NCBI GenBank assembly: GCA_023525975.1
Contig: CM042027.1
Span: 87,204,007-87,268,006 of the forward strand
DNA: 64,000 nt
Reading direction: 5' to 3'
Source: Smallanthus sonchifolius
Taxonomy: Eukaryota > Streptophyta > Magnoliopsida > Asterales > Asteraceae
The position numbers and the translations under genes were made by a program. Of the stretch, positions 11,056 through 22,500 are shown piece by piece. Every line of letters starts with the position of its first letter. Position 1 is the stretch's first letter. The notes below the pieces were generated by a model that did no database searches, was not told the DNA's origin, and saw nothing but the letters and a program-made list of their open reading frames with translations.

Positions 11056-11398
11056 CTAGCTTAGAACCCGTTTTCTCACGGGGTGAAAAAATATCAATAT
11101 ATAAAATTCTTAAATCTTTATATATATTTTCTAGGTGGAAAAATATATTACATATACTAACAATAAAGAACAAAATCCAAAAATATGTAAAAAATAATAT
11201 ATAATTGGATTTTGAAAATACATTAATTACCATTAATTGTAATTTAACTTTATTTACTATTTGATTGAAAACATAAGCTATGTAATTAGATTTTAAAGTT
11301 TCTTATAATAAGAGATAATTTAAAATAAATGTGTTTATTTAATATAATTAGTAATTTTTCTTTAAAAATATATTATTATTAAAAAGATACAAATATTT
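11056..11398 (-). mobile_element. Helitron-like element, minus orientation, 5' end unclear
   Basis: On the minus strand the terminus reads CCCGTGAGAAAACGGG (hairpin), TTCTAAG, CTAG, then T, the standard Helitron 3' end inserted before a T. Interior to about 11398 aligns with 25010-25112 plus 25583-25800. It lacks the 470 bp insert found there and so gives the empty site for that insertion. Confidence 0.68.
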
Positions 11399-11564
11399 AA
11401 TAAAATAAATGTATTTAATAAAAGGAGACATCTTGTATTGAACAAAAGGATCAGCCACGATTCCGGCCCTTCAATGTACGTATTTAATAAAATAAATGTA
11501 TTTAATAAAAGGAGACATCTTGTATTGAACAAAAGGATCAGCCACGATTCCGGCCCTTCAATGT
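11394..11564. repeat. Perfect-looking 87 bp tandem duplication
   Basis: 11394-11480 and 11481-11564 are the same sequence (TATTTAATAAAATAAATG ... ATTCCGGCCCTTCAATGT) with a period of 87. It lies 170 bp downstream of the PG1 stop codon. Confidence 0.85.
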
Positions 11565-11730
11565 TCTTTCCTTTCTTTCATACTATAATATATTTACAAA
11601 TTGTTTTATATATATAATATATTATGTACCATTGTACCATACCTTCCAAAGAAGCAAAAACATACGATTACCTTTCAAAGAAACAACTATATAAGTATTA
11701 ATACAACTGAACCTTATGTATAAAGATTGG

Positions 11731-14700
11731 TTAAGGGTTTAGACAATCTAAATAAGGCTGAACATGGGTAGCTATTCCACGAGCATTAATACAATTGCCA
11801 TAAACCTTTCTTCCTGGAACCGCTGACTTGATATGCACGCTATCCATCACAATATTTGTGCATGCAATGGTTTTACTGCAACTTAGGTTTATTACGTTAT
11901 CCGTGTTTGATGTCCCCGAGATTCCTCTGTATGTTATGTCACTCAAGTTCACAGCTGATATCTTTATATTCAATCATCCCATACAAAAATATTAACAATA
12001 GATAATTTAAATAAGGGTTTGCAAAAAAATAAAAGAGATTAAAAATAATGTATAATCAAGCATGCTTACAGAGGTTAGGCAATCTTGGTGAGTGGGACAA
12101 TAGTATTGGTCGATTATGATAGGGTTATAAACTGCATCAAACCTAATGCCTGAAAATGAGATCTTTTTTGCATAACCAGTTCCTCCCTGTTAAAAGGAAG
12201 CATTATAATTAAACTGAATTTTCTTGTTAATATTTTTTTCAATTTAAAGGGGTTTCGGGAAAACATATTGGTTTCTAAACAAATTTTGAAAGCAATTTGG
12301 TTTATGTGTGATACACTACCCTCGGTAGCGGACTCAACACAACATTTTATTTTTTTTCTTCAATAATTTATTTAACATATAATTTGGGTTATTTCTAATA
12401 ACTTGTATGTTTAACTTAAAACAACTCAGCTTTTAATAAAATTTATATCAGAATGTCCATAATTTTTTTTAAAACAAAACGATGAATTTAGGTTATTAAA
12501 AAAAGGCTAAATATTACAAGTTATTATAGAAAAAATTAAATTATATGTTAAATGAGTTATTTGAAAAAGAAAAAGAAATTCATGTTTTGGAGCTTGAGTT
12601 CGCTCGTTCGAAGAGTGAATTTCGTGCCACAAATAGCGGACCACATAGTAACCAAACTGATTTTAAAATCCACTTAGAAACCGATGTGTTTTTTTCAAAA
12701 TCCCTATAAATAAAAAATTCTACTTATTGTTAAAGATTTATAAAAAAGAAAAAAAAAATATTTTTCTTGGATTAACTTCACAATACTGGTAAATTACCTG
12801 ATAAGTTTTGATCCTCACTCCTGTTAGCGTTTTTCTCATGGTACAGTTGTGCACATCTACATTTTCCACTACATCTGTTCCACGGCGTCCCAATGATCCA
12901 ATGCTACTCCGTAAGTTACATATATATTCATGAATTATGAAATATTATTCCTCAATATCTTGTTTTTCTTATATTAAAAGTAGCGCAAATACCATAAAAA
13001 ACCAACATAGTTTCTGTTTTTCTCATAATAAAAACCAGAAAGTATGTTGGTTTTTATGGCATTTGCACTTTAAAAAACCAACATATTCTCTCTTTTTTAA
13101 TACAAAAGTCAATCAACAAATTTTTACACATAAAAAACCAACATAATTTTTGGTTTTTCTCACAAAAATCCGTCAACAACTATTTAGTACTATAGCAAAT
13201 GAATCTGCAGAATCAAGACAAAGGAAATCGACCGAAAAATTCCATTCTATAAAGGAAATGATTTATAGACAAATTAAATTTATTTTGTAAACGTTCCTAT
13301 AAAATATGTGAAAACACAAATACAATCAAATTGTTTACTTTACTCTTGCTTCTGCTGATTCATTTGCAAAGGTAACTAGTTGTCGAACGACTTTTGTGAG
13401 AAGACTAAGAAAATATGTTGATTTTCATGTGTAAAAATTTGTTGAGTAACTTTTGTAAAAAAAGAAAGTATGTTGTTTTTACCAGAAAAACAGAAAGTAT
13501 ATTAGTTTTTATGATATTTACCCAAAAAGTTATGTAATATATATACGAAAGCTATACCTGATTCCATGGCCTGGCCCACACATGATACCGCTGATTTTAA
13601 TATCAGATGAACCTCCACCAATAGCAATACAGTCGTCCCCTAGATATAAGATTATACAAAATGATGGAAAAAATGGGTATTAAAATTATCAAACATGTGA
13701 AAATAAGAAAATAAAATAGCAAGTATACATATATAACCTGTTGCAATAATGGAGTCACGTATATTGATATTGGTGGAGCCTGAAATATCGATGCCATCAG
13801 TATTCGGGCTTGTTTCAGGGGCAATTATTTGTAAATTAGATATAATGACACCATGACAAGTAGTTATTGTGATATGGACTCGTGGGCTGTTTACATGTGT
13901 TAAACCATCAAGTCGCAAGCCGTTGCATCGTTTAAATTGTAATGCCTGTTTACAGAATTAAACACATAAGAGAAAAAGGGCAAATCACCAAAATAAACAT
14001 TTTTCACTAAACTTTGACTTTTCAACCCACACAAAATAAACCTTACAAATTCGTTGAGACATTCTGATCTCATAGAATGATTTTGCATGCCACGTGGCTA
14101 CTTTGTGACGCGACACGTGGACTCCAACGTTGAAAACGCCGCCCAAATTTCTTTTCCTGACGAACATTTTACGGCAGCCGGCGTTTTCGTGGGAACATTT
14201 GGTCGTCTGGAAAAGAAATTTGAGCGGTATTTTCGCCGTTGGAGTCCTCGTGTTAAATCACGGAGTTAGCCACGTGGCCAGTGAATTCATCTGAGATCAG
14301 AATGTCTTGAGGAATTGGTCAGGTTTATTTTGTGAGAGTTTGCACAATAATTCCCTAAGAAAAAAACTGATTTACTGCACAATAATTTGGACCAAGTGGA
14401 CTCACAAAGATTTATACTACAAGAAAACAACACTATAACTAACAACACTATAACTAACGAATTTTTTTTCTTATGAAAACAACACGTACTATACGTATAA
14501 TCCTGGTGAAAATTTAGTGAACGGATATTGGTTACTTACCACTGGTGCATGACAAGTTATACCCTGAAATTAAATACATTTATAGATTAAAGAAATGATT
14601 AAACTTATAAATTATGAAGTTGATAACTTAAACTAATTACCGGTGGTGGAGTACCAATGCAGGCGTTTTCCCACCACATAGGACCTTGACCATCTATTCG

Positions 14701-15966
14701 GCCATTTCCACTTAGTGTAAGACCACTCACCATCGAAAACAACAACCATGAATCCCCATGGTTACTCATCCAGTCAGTTTTGTTGTTCGAACCAACAATG
14801 TTTCCTGACACCTGTTATTTTTTAAAGATATAAATCTTGTAATAAAGTTAAGATGAAGTACAAGATTTGATATAAAAGTTTCATGTGATTATAATGTGTC
14901 TTGTTGTTAAATATGATCACACTTTTTCTAGTCTTTTTATAACACTTTATTGGAAAAGAGCACCCTTGTTTTTTTATTTATTTATTTTTTTGAACGGCAA
15001 CCCCTAATCTACTTTTACACCAATAATCCTAAATTACACCACTGCTCAGGTTTGAAACTGACACCTCTACTCTAAAAGGCATATGCCTCTACCAAGTGGG
15101 CTAGCCCCACATTGGCCGAAGAACACCCTTGTTATATATAAAAATAGGCAATAGGTGGTAGTGGTTGAAACTTGAAACCCCTGAATGTTTAGACATATAT
15201 CTATTGATGAATGTCCTAAATAATGACCGTTGACTAGAGTCTTGCCGGATTTTATGGGTGATAGTTTTGACCCATTTACTTATGAATGTGTCGATTTAGT
15301 TGTGCTTTATTGCAAAACTGTCAAAATAGCCGATTCACAAAAACTATGCAAAGGGTAAAGGTCCAGACAAGTTGAAATTTGTCTTGAGTCTACGAACTTC
15401 TAATTATTCTAAGACAAATTGGATTTTAATAATTCAAACTATAATTCATTGGCCGATAATAATTTATATTGTGAATTTAACCAATGACAATACTAACTTC
15501 GCTTTTCTTGCCACGGGCAATATCAGTAGCATAATCGTCATAAATTTATACTTAACTACCATCCTGTCAACTTTACATACCTGGATGGAAATTTTAGAGG
15601 GCTTGCATGGACCGGTGAAAGAAACCGGCTTCAACAAATATGTTCTACGAGATGGTATGTTTAATATACTCTTAGCATTTGGTGTCGATTGGCATGCGGT
15701 GATCCATGCTTTCATAAAAGCCTGTATATTTGCATAATACAAGTCACATTAATGCTTCATGAAGACACAATTTGGTCAAAACATACATACAATGAAACAG
15801 AAAGAGTTTTAAGTACCAGTGAGTCGTCGGTTATCCCATCCCCTTTAGCGCCATATTCGACCACATCAAAAATGGTGGTTGATACAAGACTGATTCTTGA
15901 AGTAGTAGAACTTAAAGTAGAAGATGTTAGCAAGACCAAAACTAATGTGATAAAGTGAACCTGCAT
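11731..15966 (-). CDS. Polygalacturonase PG1 (GH28), leader exon lost
   Basis: Secreted pectin hydrolase, about 409 aa. Exons: 15817-15966 (from ATG 15966), 15581-15721, 14641-14811, 14540-14563, 13738-13945, 13558-13639, 12798-12903, 12070-12186, 11731-11961. A hydrophobic signal peptide (MQVHFITLVLVLLTSS) leads. GH28 motifs: SPNTDGI, GDDC, GPGHGI and RIK (followed by TY). Splice phases equal those of PG2 and PG3, and the joined frame is open. Unlike PG2/PG3 it lacks the tiny first exon (ATG|GTGAGT): about 27 bp including it are missing at about 16112. The ATG used here lies in what is intron sequence (ATGCAG acceptor) in the sisters. One conserved Gln at the exon end is Leu (CTG). The last intron acceptor (ATAAAG) lacks a pyrimidine tract. 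Introns carry three MITEs, one MITE half and a SINE. Probably functional, but the start needs transcript support. Confidence 0.87.
12247..12710. mobile_element. MITE with long TIRs in PG1 (intron between NPIIIDQYY and RIK exons)
   Basis: Left arm AGGGGTTTCGGGAAAACATA...TTGGTTTCTAAAC is mirrored by the right arm GAAACCGATGTGTTTTTTTC...AATCCCT. Arms are about 75 bp; the middle also folds (TTAACATATAATTTGGGTTA / TTAAATTATATGTTAAATG). MULE-like by the long arms; no clean target duplication seen. Confidence 0.6.
12983..13522. mobile_element. MITE with long inverted arms in PG1 intron
   Basis: Left arm (12983-13175, GCAAATACCATAAAAAACCA, repeated ACCAACATA words) is inverted in the right arm (13375-13522, AAAGTATGTTG, TTTTATGATATTTACC). 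The left arm contains three tandem ACCAACATA-CAAAAGTC blocks. Confidence 0.6.
13978..14362. mobile_element. Fold-back/MULE-type MITE in PG1 intron
   Basis: Near-palindrome: AAATTTCTTTTCC...GGAAAAGAAATTT around the centre, CCACGTGGCTAC / AGTTAGCCACGTGG, GACATTCTGATCTCA / TGAGATCAGAATGTC, and AAAATAAACC / GGTTTATTTT further out. Ends AGGGCAAATCACC / AATAATTCCCT. Several CACGTG boxes. A GC-rich centre sets it apart from the AT-rich intron. Confidence 0.72.
14984..15118 (-). mobile_element. tRNA-derived SINE in PG1 intron, minus strand
   Basis: Reverse complement reads GGGGCTAGCCCACTTGGTAGAGG (A box part GCCCACTTGGTAGAGG) and, about 40 bases on, CAGTTTCAAACCTGAG (B box), then an oligo-pyrimidine rich tail toward 14984. 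This is the plant SINE promoter layout. Confidence 0.62.
15405..15555. repeat. Half copy of the intron MITE family (PG1)
   Basis: AAATTGGATTTTAATAATTC...GGCCGATAATAATTTATA...GGGCAATATCAGTAGCATA corresponds to one arm of 2881-3256 and 21220-21515; the second arm is absent. Confidence 0.55.
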
Positions 15967-16380
15967 GAATGTAAGAAAACCCTTTGAATCTTAAGCTTTT
16001 GAGTACTAGTGAAAAATAGTTTTATGAGTAAATTGTCCTAGTGCAAAAAGACAAAACAGCCCCTGTTCAAAAACATATCAATTCAAGAATCAAGAAAGGG
16101 GCTTTGAAAATGAAAGAAGACTTCAATGCATAGTATGTAACCAACAAACAATCAATTCTCAGTTATGTCTTTACCCTGTACTGTCATGGTCATCTGTGTA
16201 TGCATGTATATACACACTTACATTGGAATTAAATTATATGGCCATTATTATTTTTATTTTTTTAATTTGTTATACGACTTAAAGCAAAGTGTTAAGGGTA
16301 AATGTTCAAGTATCTTTTTGTGTGTATGTATTGTTGGCTATTTTAATTGGATTAAATAGTTGACGAATTTAATCATATTA
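15967..16380 (-). promoter_or_regulatory. PG1 upstream region
   Basis: Corresponds to the PG2 upstream region (CCAACAAACAATCAAT; TGTACTGTCATGGTCATCTG). TATA-like TATATA at 16207-16212 lies where PG2 has its own (about 23476). The leader-exon ATG of PG2/PG3 is deleted here (junction near 16112). Confidence 0.5.
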
Positions 16381-16382
16381 TA

Positions 16383-16560
16383 TATTAAACAAGCTAGGAG
16401 GTGCAGAGTGCACACTTGTTTGAATTTATTTGATTACCTAAACAATACTTAAGGGCGAAACCCCTAAGTAACGGGGGTCCGGGGGCGGCGCCCCTGGAAG
16501 CGGGGCCCAAGGGTCAGAGCCCCTGGCTGGGATCGAGCTTGGGCAGATTTAATTAAATTC
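16383..16560. repeat. GC-rich LTR-like fragment
   Basis: CCCCTAAGTAACGGGGGTCC, GGGGGCGGCGCCCCTGG and GGTCAGAGCCCCTGGCTGGG form short GC palindromes unlike the surrounding DNA. Similar C/G-rich blocks are frequent in plant retroelement LTRs; no ends were found, so the class is a guess. Confidence 0.3.
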
Positions 16561-17059
16561 GAATTTCGAATTTGAAATTAAAAGTGATAACCATAAAAGA
16601 GATTTTGGTCATACAAATTTATTCTTCTGGTTCATCAAATTCTCTAAAAAATTCACACTTGAATCTTGTCTCAATTCTCTGAGTTTTATCCGATCAAAGA
16701 ATTTAGGGAACCACCAGATTGTTTTTGATATGAAAGTATTTTATAGGACTCTCACATCATCCTCGGTTATTTCAAAATTCTACAACATGTATCACCGATT
16801 TGTATATGTTTAAATGGGCTTTAAATTAATGTTTAGATTGTCTAAACTTCAAGCGATAGCAAAAATCTAGATCCTTATACATTAAATAGCAAGATATAAA
16901 ATAATATATATGACCGCTTCAAAATTCCAAACCGTTGGCTGCTTTCAAATTCAAAACCGTTTGGTTAAAAAGATATAAAATTGTTAAAAACGACTAGTTA
17001 TGTATACATGACCACTTCCAATTCCAAACTGTGGGCCGAACCATTAAACTGCCAAACTA
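16561..17059. other. Intergenic, nothing recognised
   Basis: AT-rich; includes CCAAACCGT/AACCGTTTGG words at 16927-16960 that look like repeat debris. Confidence 0.3.
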
Positions 17060-17067
17060 TCACCGGA

Positions 17068-17732
17068 TAGAGGTGCACAAATCAGATACTCTTAAGAACC
17101 GGTTTCGGTTCTTACCGGTTCTGGTTCCAGGTCCGGTTCTTGGTTGAAAAACCGGTCCCTATTACGCAGTTCCGGTTTTTCAAAATCCGGTTCCGGTTCC
17201 AGTTCTTACCGGTTCCCGTAATTCAAGGCGGGTATTTCAAGAACCTATTTCTGGGTATTCAAAAAACTTAGTTAAACATATAAATAACTAACTTAAATAG
17301 TCCAATAACATTTAAAACTTAAAATGTTACAAAATATATAAATGTATAAAACATAGATAAATTATATAAAAAAAACTGGATTGTCTTTGTTTTTCTCTTC
17401 GTGACTCCGTTTTTTTATTATATTCGTGACTTCATTTGGTAAAAGAAAAAAATGCTATAACGGCTATATTACAGTTATAAAACCGTCAAAAAGGTTCCAT
17501 CATGTTTTTCGGAAGAGAACCGGTTTTGGATGAGCCGGGTTTGGGAGAGAACCGGTTTTAGGTATAGTAGAACCGGTTTCGGGTATTTTCAAAACCTGTT
17601 TTTAACTAGAAATATTGGAACCTATCCAGACCCTACGGGTTCCGATTCAGGTATGGAAAAACCAGTTTTTGGGAAGAACCGGTTCCGATTCCTTAGGCGG
17701 TTCCGGTTCTAGTTTTTTTTTGTTAACCTCTA
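17068..17732. mobile_element. Non-autonomous hAT element with ACCGGT-rich subterminal arrays
   Basis: Ends TAGAGGTGCACAAA and TTTTGTTAACCTCTA are inverted; flanking 8-mers TCACCGGA (17060-17067) and CCACCGGA (17733-17740) match 7 of 8. Both ends carry many copies of (A)ACCGGTT and GGTTCCGG in about 200 bp, the layout of hAT subterminal transposase-binding repeats. No coding capacity. Confidence 0.82.
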
Positions 17733-17989
17733 CCACCGGACCAAAAAAAAAACTCTAACTAGTCGAACCAGCACACTTGCTTTAGTTCTAATTATTCAGT
17801 CGGTTTCAAGGCCCAGATAAAAACATTCGTTTCTTGATGGCATCTTTAGAGTGTGAGGTAAAAATCACTGTAGCAAAGTTACAAGTAAGAATGCAAAAGT
17901 ACAAGCTTTTATGCCTTAATTATTTAATTTATTTTACTTTTTGCTTTACAATTGCAACTTGAATTAAAGACCTTGGAGGTTGATAATTA

Positions 17990-18070
17990 GACCAAACCAT
18001 TAGTTTGGTCTGGTGGTAAGTTTGCTTTTTATTATGGAAACCAACGCAGGTTCAAAATCTGTAGCTACCT
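17990..18070 (+). mobile_element. Possible SINE fragment
   Basis: TTTGGTCTGGTGGTAAGTTTG (A-box-like) is followed about 30 bases later by GCAGGTTCAAAATCTG (B-box-like). Short and degenerate. Confidence 0.45.
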
Positions 18071-18239
18071 CTTGGCATGTTTTAACTCATTTCAAGCTAT
18101 ATTTATTTTTTTTCTTGAGTTTTAATTTATAACCATATGTTTTTCTCGGATCGATTGAGTTTACTTGAACGTTTTGGCTTTATTTTATAACTTTTCAAGG
18201 ACGTTATTTTTTTTCGAGCACGTTAAATTCTTCCGTGGT

Positions 18240-18318
18240 TTAACACGTTGCAACGCACACGGGTAAAAGCTAACATTATCCCCCAAAGGCCGCCGCAACG
18301 TGCGGGGCCTCTTTCTAG
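18240..18318 (+). mobile_element. Helitron 3' terminus
   Basis: CCGC-AACGT-GCGG hairpin (18293-18305) followed nine bases later by CTAG (18315-18318) and T. The 5' end was not located; upstream boundary is arbitrary. Confidence 0.5.
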
Positions 18319-18484
18319 TATATATTATTGGCTGACCTTTATAACACTATTATTTCCCTCTTATTAGACCATTAATTTGACTTATGATTTAGCTTTGGGA
18401 AAAATACCAAAATAGATATTTGACCAAAAAACTTATAAAAAATGAACATGTATAAATATTCGGCTATTTCATGGACATATGTCC

Positions 18485-19320
18485 AACAGTGAGGAGGATA
18501 CACAACTGACTAGCGAAGGTCAGCTGTATTGTAAACAACCAAGTTTAAGTATTTAGGACCGTTTGATCAGAGTGACGGGGACATTGACTATCACGTAGCA
18601 CATCGAGTCCATGCTTGTTAGTGCAAGTGGAGAGCAACTATATGCGTTTTATGTGACAAAAAGTTCTCGGAGATATTAAAAGGGAAATTATGTAGGGTGG
18701 CGCAGTTAAACCGTCTTTGTTATATGAAACCTATGATGAGCATGAAAAACTGACAGTGGAGGGGAAGAGGAGTAGAGGAAGACTAAGACTGACATGGGAG
18801 GAGCTGATTATGCAGAATTTATTAGACTTACACCACTTTAAGAACATGGTCAGTAATAGAAGTTTTTGGAGAAGTAGAATAAATGTTAGGTATTGTTAGG
18901 GGTCTGTTTAGATTTAGTATTAGCTGGGACTTTGTTTAGGTTGCCTTTAGTCATAGGTGCTAAATTAGCTAATTTCTAGGTCTGCATTTACTCTTAAGTA
19001 TTCCTTTAGTTCTAGGTTTGATGTTAGTCTTGGGTGTACCTTTAATATTAACTACTTTAATCTTAGGGTTTTTACACCTTCTTGTTCTTTTATCTTCTGC
19101 TATACATAGATTATTTCATGTTACATGCTTTTTCCTTGTAAATGTGTATTGTTTAAAAAGAAGAAAAAGGAATCAAGGTTTTCTGAGTCGATGGTCTTAT
19201 CGTGAGCAACCTCTCTGTTCTTTGGGATAGAGATAAGGTTTGCCACTTTACCCTCATCTCCCCCTCCCTCTCATCTCCCCCTCCTTAGACTCTCTGTTGG
19301 AATGAGATTTTCGTTGGATA
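18485..19320 (+). pseudogene. RTE-type LINE fragment: end of reverse transcriptase and 3' tail
   Basis: Translations in shifting frames give YLGPFDQSDGDIDYHVAHRV, KWRATICVLCDKKF, then RGRLRLTWEELIMQNLLDL and NRSFWRSRINV, the conserved C-terminal segments of plant RTE-class LINE polymerases. The tail (19180-19260, GTCTTATCGTGAGCAACCTC... AGAGATAAGGTTTGCCACTTTACCCTC) is the usual 3' region of this class. Several frameshifts and a deletion between the blocks; no function expected. Confidence 0.75.
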
Positions 19321-19524
19321 TATTTGTTTGTTTTATAGAGTTAATATCCAGAGTTTTATATGTAAGACATATACATATAGAAAAGAAACTCAACATATAA
19401 TATTGAAGAATGGAATCAGTTCATATCTTATTACAGTCGGTTATATATTAAGCACAAACATGAGAATAAATTAACAGCTATTAAGCATAAACAAGGGCCC
19501 GACTTTCACCTAATACATGTCGGT

Positions 19525-22500
19525 TTAAGGTTTTAGGCAACTTAGATAAGGCTTAACATGGCTAGCTCTTCCATGGGCATTGATACAGCTGCCATAAACC
19601 TTTCTTCCTGGAATTGCTGACTTGATATACACGCTATCCATCACAATATTTGTGCATGCAACAGTTTTACTGCAACTTAGATTTATCACATTATCCATGT
19701 TTGATGTCCCTACTATTCCTCTGTATGTTATATCACTCAACTTCACAGCTGATTTCTTTATATTCAATCATCCCATACAAAAAAAGAAGATAATTTAGAT
19801 ACGAATTTTCAAAAGAAAGAAAAAAAAGAGCAAATTACAAATTACGTTCTTTAAGTATTACAAAAATTTCAGTATACGTCTTTTAACTAAGGAAATTACA
19901 GAAAACATCATTTATGTTTAAAAAACCTTGCACGTTACGTCCTTTAGCCTAACGACCATTAAATTTTACCGTGCATATGAGGGTATTTTGGTCTTTTTAC
20001 CATGAAAGGACTATTTCTATAAACCCCCATTCATAGAAACAAAGTACAAGAATAGTCTTTTTATGTGTGAAAGCCCCAAAATACTCTCATGTGCATGACA
20101 CATGACCAGACGATTGTAAAATTTAACGGTCGTTAGGCCAAAGAACGTAACATACAAAGTTTTTTAAACATAAATGACGTTTTCTGTAATTTCCTTAGTT
20201 AAATGACGTATATTGAAATTTTGGTATTACTTAAACGACGTAATTTGTAACTTGCTAAAAAAAATTAAGACATAATTTAAAGCATAATTTAGCATGCTTA
20301 CAGAGGGTGGGCAACTTTTTTGATCCGTGTCGCAATAGTATTGGTCGATTATAATAGGGTTATAAACTGCATCGAACTTGATGCCTGTAAATGAGATTTT
20401 TCTGGCATAACCAATTCCTCCCTGTGAAAAGAAAGGATTATATATCGAATGTTATTTGATACAGATTTATAAAAAAGAAAGAAGGTATTAGATTACCTGA
20501 TAAGTTTTAATCCTTACTCCCATTAAGGTTTTTTTCATTGTACAATTACGAACATCTACATTTTCCACAACATCATGTCCACCATGTCCCAAGGATCCAA
20601 TGCTACATAAACATGTAAACATTTTATGATCGGATCAACCAGAGACAAATTAAGCAAGTGGGCTGTTAATTACATGTGAATTAAAGCTATACCTAATCCC
20701 ATGGCCTGGCCCACACATGATACCGCTGATTTTGATATTTGAAGAACCACCACTAATAGCAATACAGTCGTCCCCTAGATGAACATTTTTGGTTAAAAAA
20801 ACAAATATGTGAAAGTAAGAAAATAGCAAATAGAACATATATACCTGTTGCAATAACGGAGTCACGTATATTAATATTGGTGGAACTCGCAATATTGATG
20901 CCATCAGTATTAGGGCTTGTTTCAGGAGCGATAATGTGTAAATTAGATACAATGACACCATTGCATGCAGTTATTAAGATATGGACTCGTGGGCTGTTTA
21001 CATGTGTTAAACCGTTGAGTCGTAAGCCGTTGCATCTTTTAAACTGTAATGCCTGTTCATGGAATTAACTAAATCCATCAAACCTGGTGCATGAGATTTT
21101 AATCCCGGTCAAAGATCAGGGCGACGATATAGGTTACTTACCACTGGTGCATGACAAGTTATACCCTGAAATTAAATGCATTAATATGTAAGTATTCATC
21201 TAATATGATTAAAAAAAGGCAATTTGGATTTAAATAATTCAAATTATCAGTGATTAACCGATAATAATTCATACTAACAATTTGACCAATGAATTCAAAA
21301 CTTTCATTTTTATCGTTAAGAGCAATCTCACTCATACAATCATCGTAGTTTTACGATTTACGGTTAATTTCAATTTGTTTTCACTTGCAAGGAAGACATG
21401 TTTCTTTATTCCGCTTATAATAATGATTATGAAAGTCATAAGTGTCACTGGTTTAAATTGCAAGTATAGATTATTATCGGTAAATGGATTTTGAAGTTTA
21501 GATTATTAAAATCGAATTTACTTTAAAGAAATGATTAAACTTATAAATTATGATGGATGAAGATGATAACGTACCGGTGGTGGAGTAGCAATGCAGGGGT
21601 TCTTCCACCACATAGGACCTAGACCATCTATTCGGCCATTACCGCTCACTGTAAGACCATTCACCGCCGAAAATACGAGCCAAGAATCACTATGATTGCT
21701 CATCCAATCGCTTTTCTTGGGCGAACCAACAATGTTTCCTGATACCTGTTTTTACATTTTTAAAGATGCAATCATACATTATAATGTTGAGATGTAGGTG
21801 ATCTATATCTAAACGTAGATAAAAAACATGATGCAACGGATTCCTTAGTTGTAAAAATGAGCGTTAAAAATATAAAAGCAAATAAAAAAAGTTAGTATTA
21901 CGTTGTTGTAAAGATGAGCGTTGAATGAAAGATAAAAAAGTGTATTTTAGGCAAAAGTGAGCGTTAAACGGCTCGGTTTCGAATAAAACTCATATCGAGA
22001 CGTATATAGAAGTTTGTAAAAAGTTGTTACGTATTTGTTAAAAAGTGATGTTTAGAAAAGTGTGAACGTTGACAGGGCTCAGTTCCGTATAAATTTATAC
22101 CGAAATATGCATCGCAATGGTATGTTAAGAAATTCATAAAACAACCGACCCGTTATGACCTTACCCATTAATGTAATATTTTGACCCGGCCTGTTATAAC
22201 CTCAAACACACATGTAATATTTTGACCCAATCTAACCTCTCCTATTTTTGGCACCGCTGGGGAAAAAGTCTGCATCCTCCACTGTTTAATATATATGTGC
22301 TTATATGTATATACATATGTGTGTGTGTCCAGTTACACGAGCGTGTTCAATCCAGAACCAATCATTAGTAAAGAACGATGAGAATCATGATACATAGTAG
22401 ATCGAGAAAAAGATTAGGTTAAAAAACCGTCTTGTAATTTTTATGACAATTGGTGTAAGTACGTGGTTTTTACGGTTTTTTACTTAAAATTGGTTATGTA

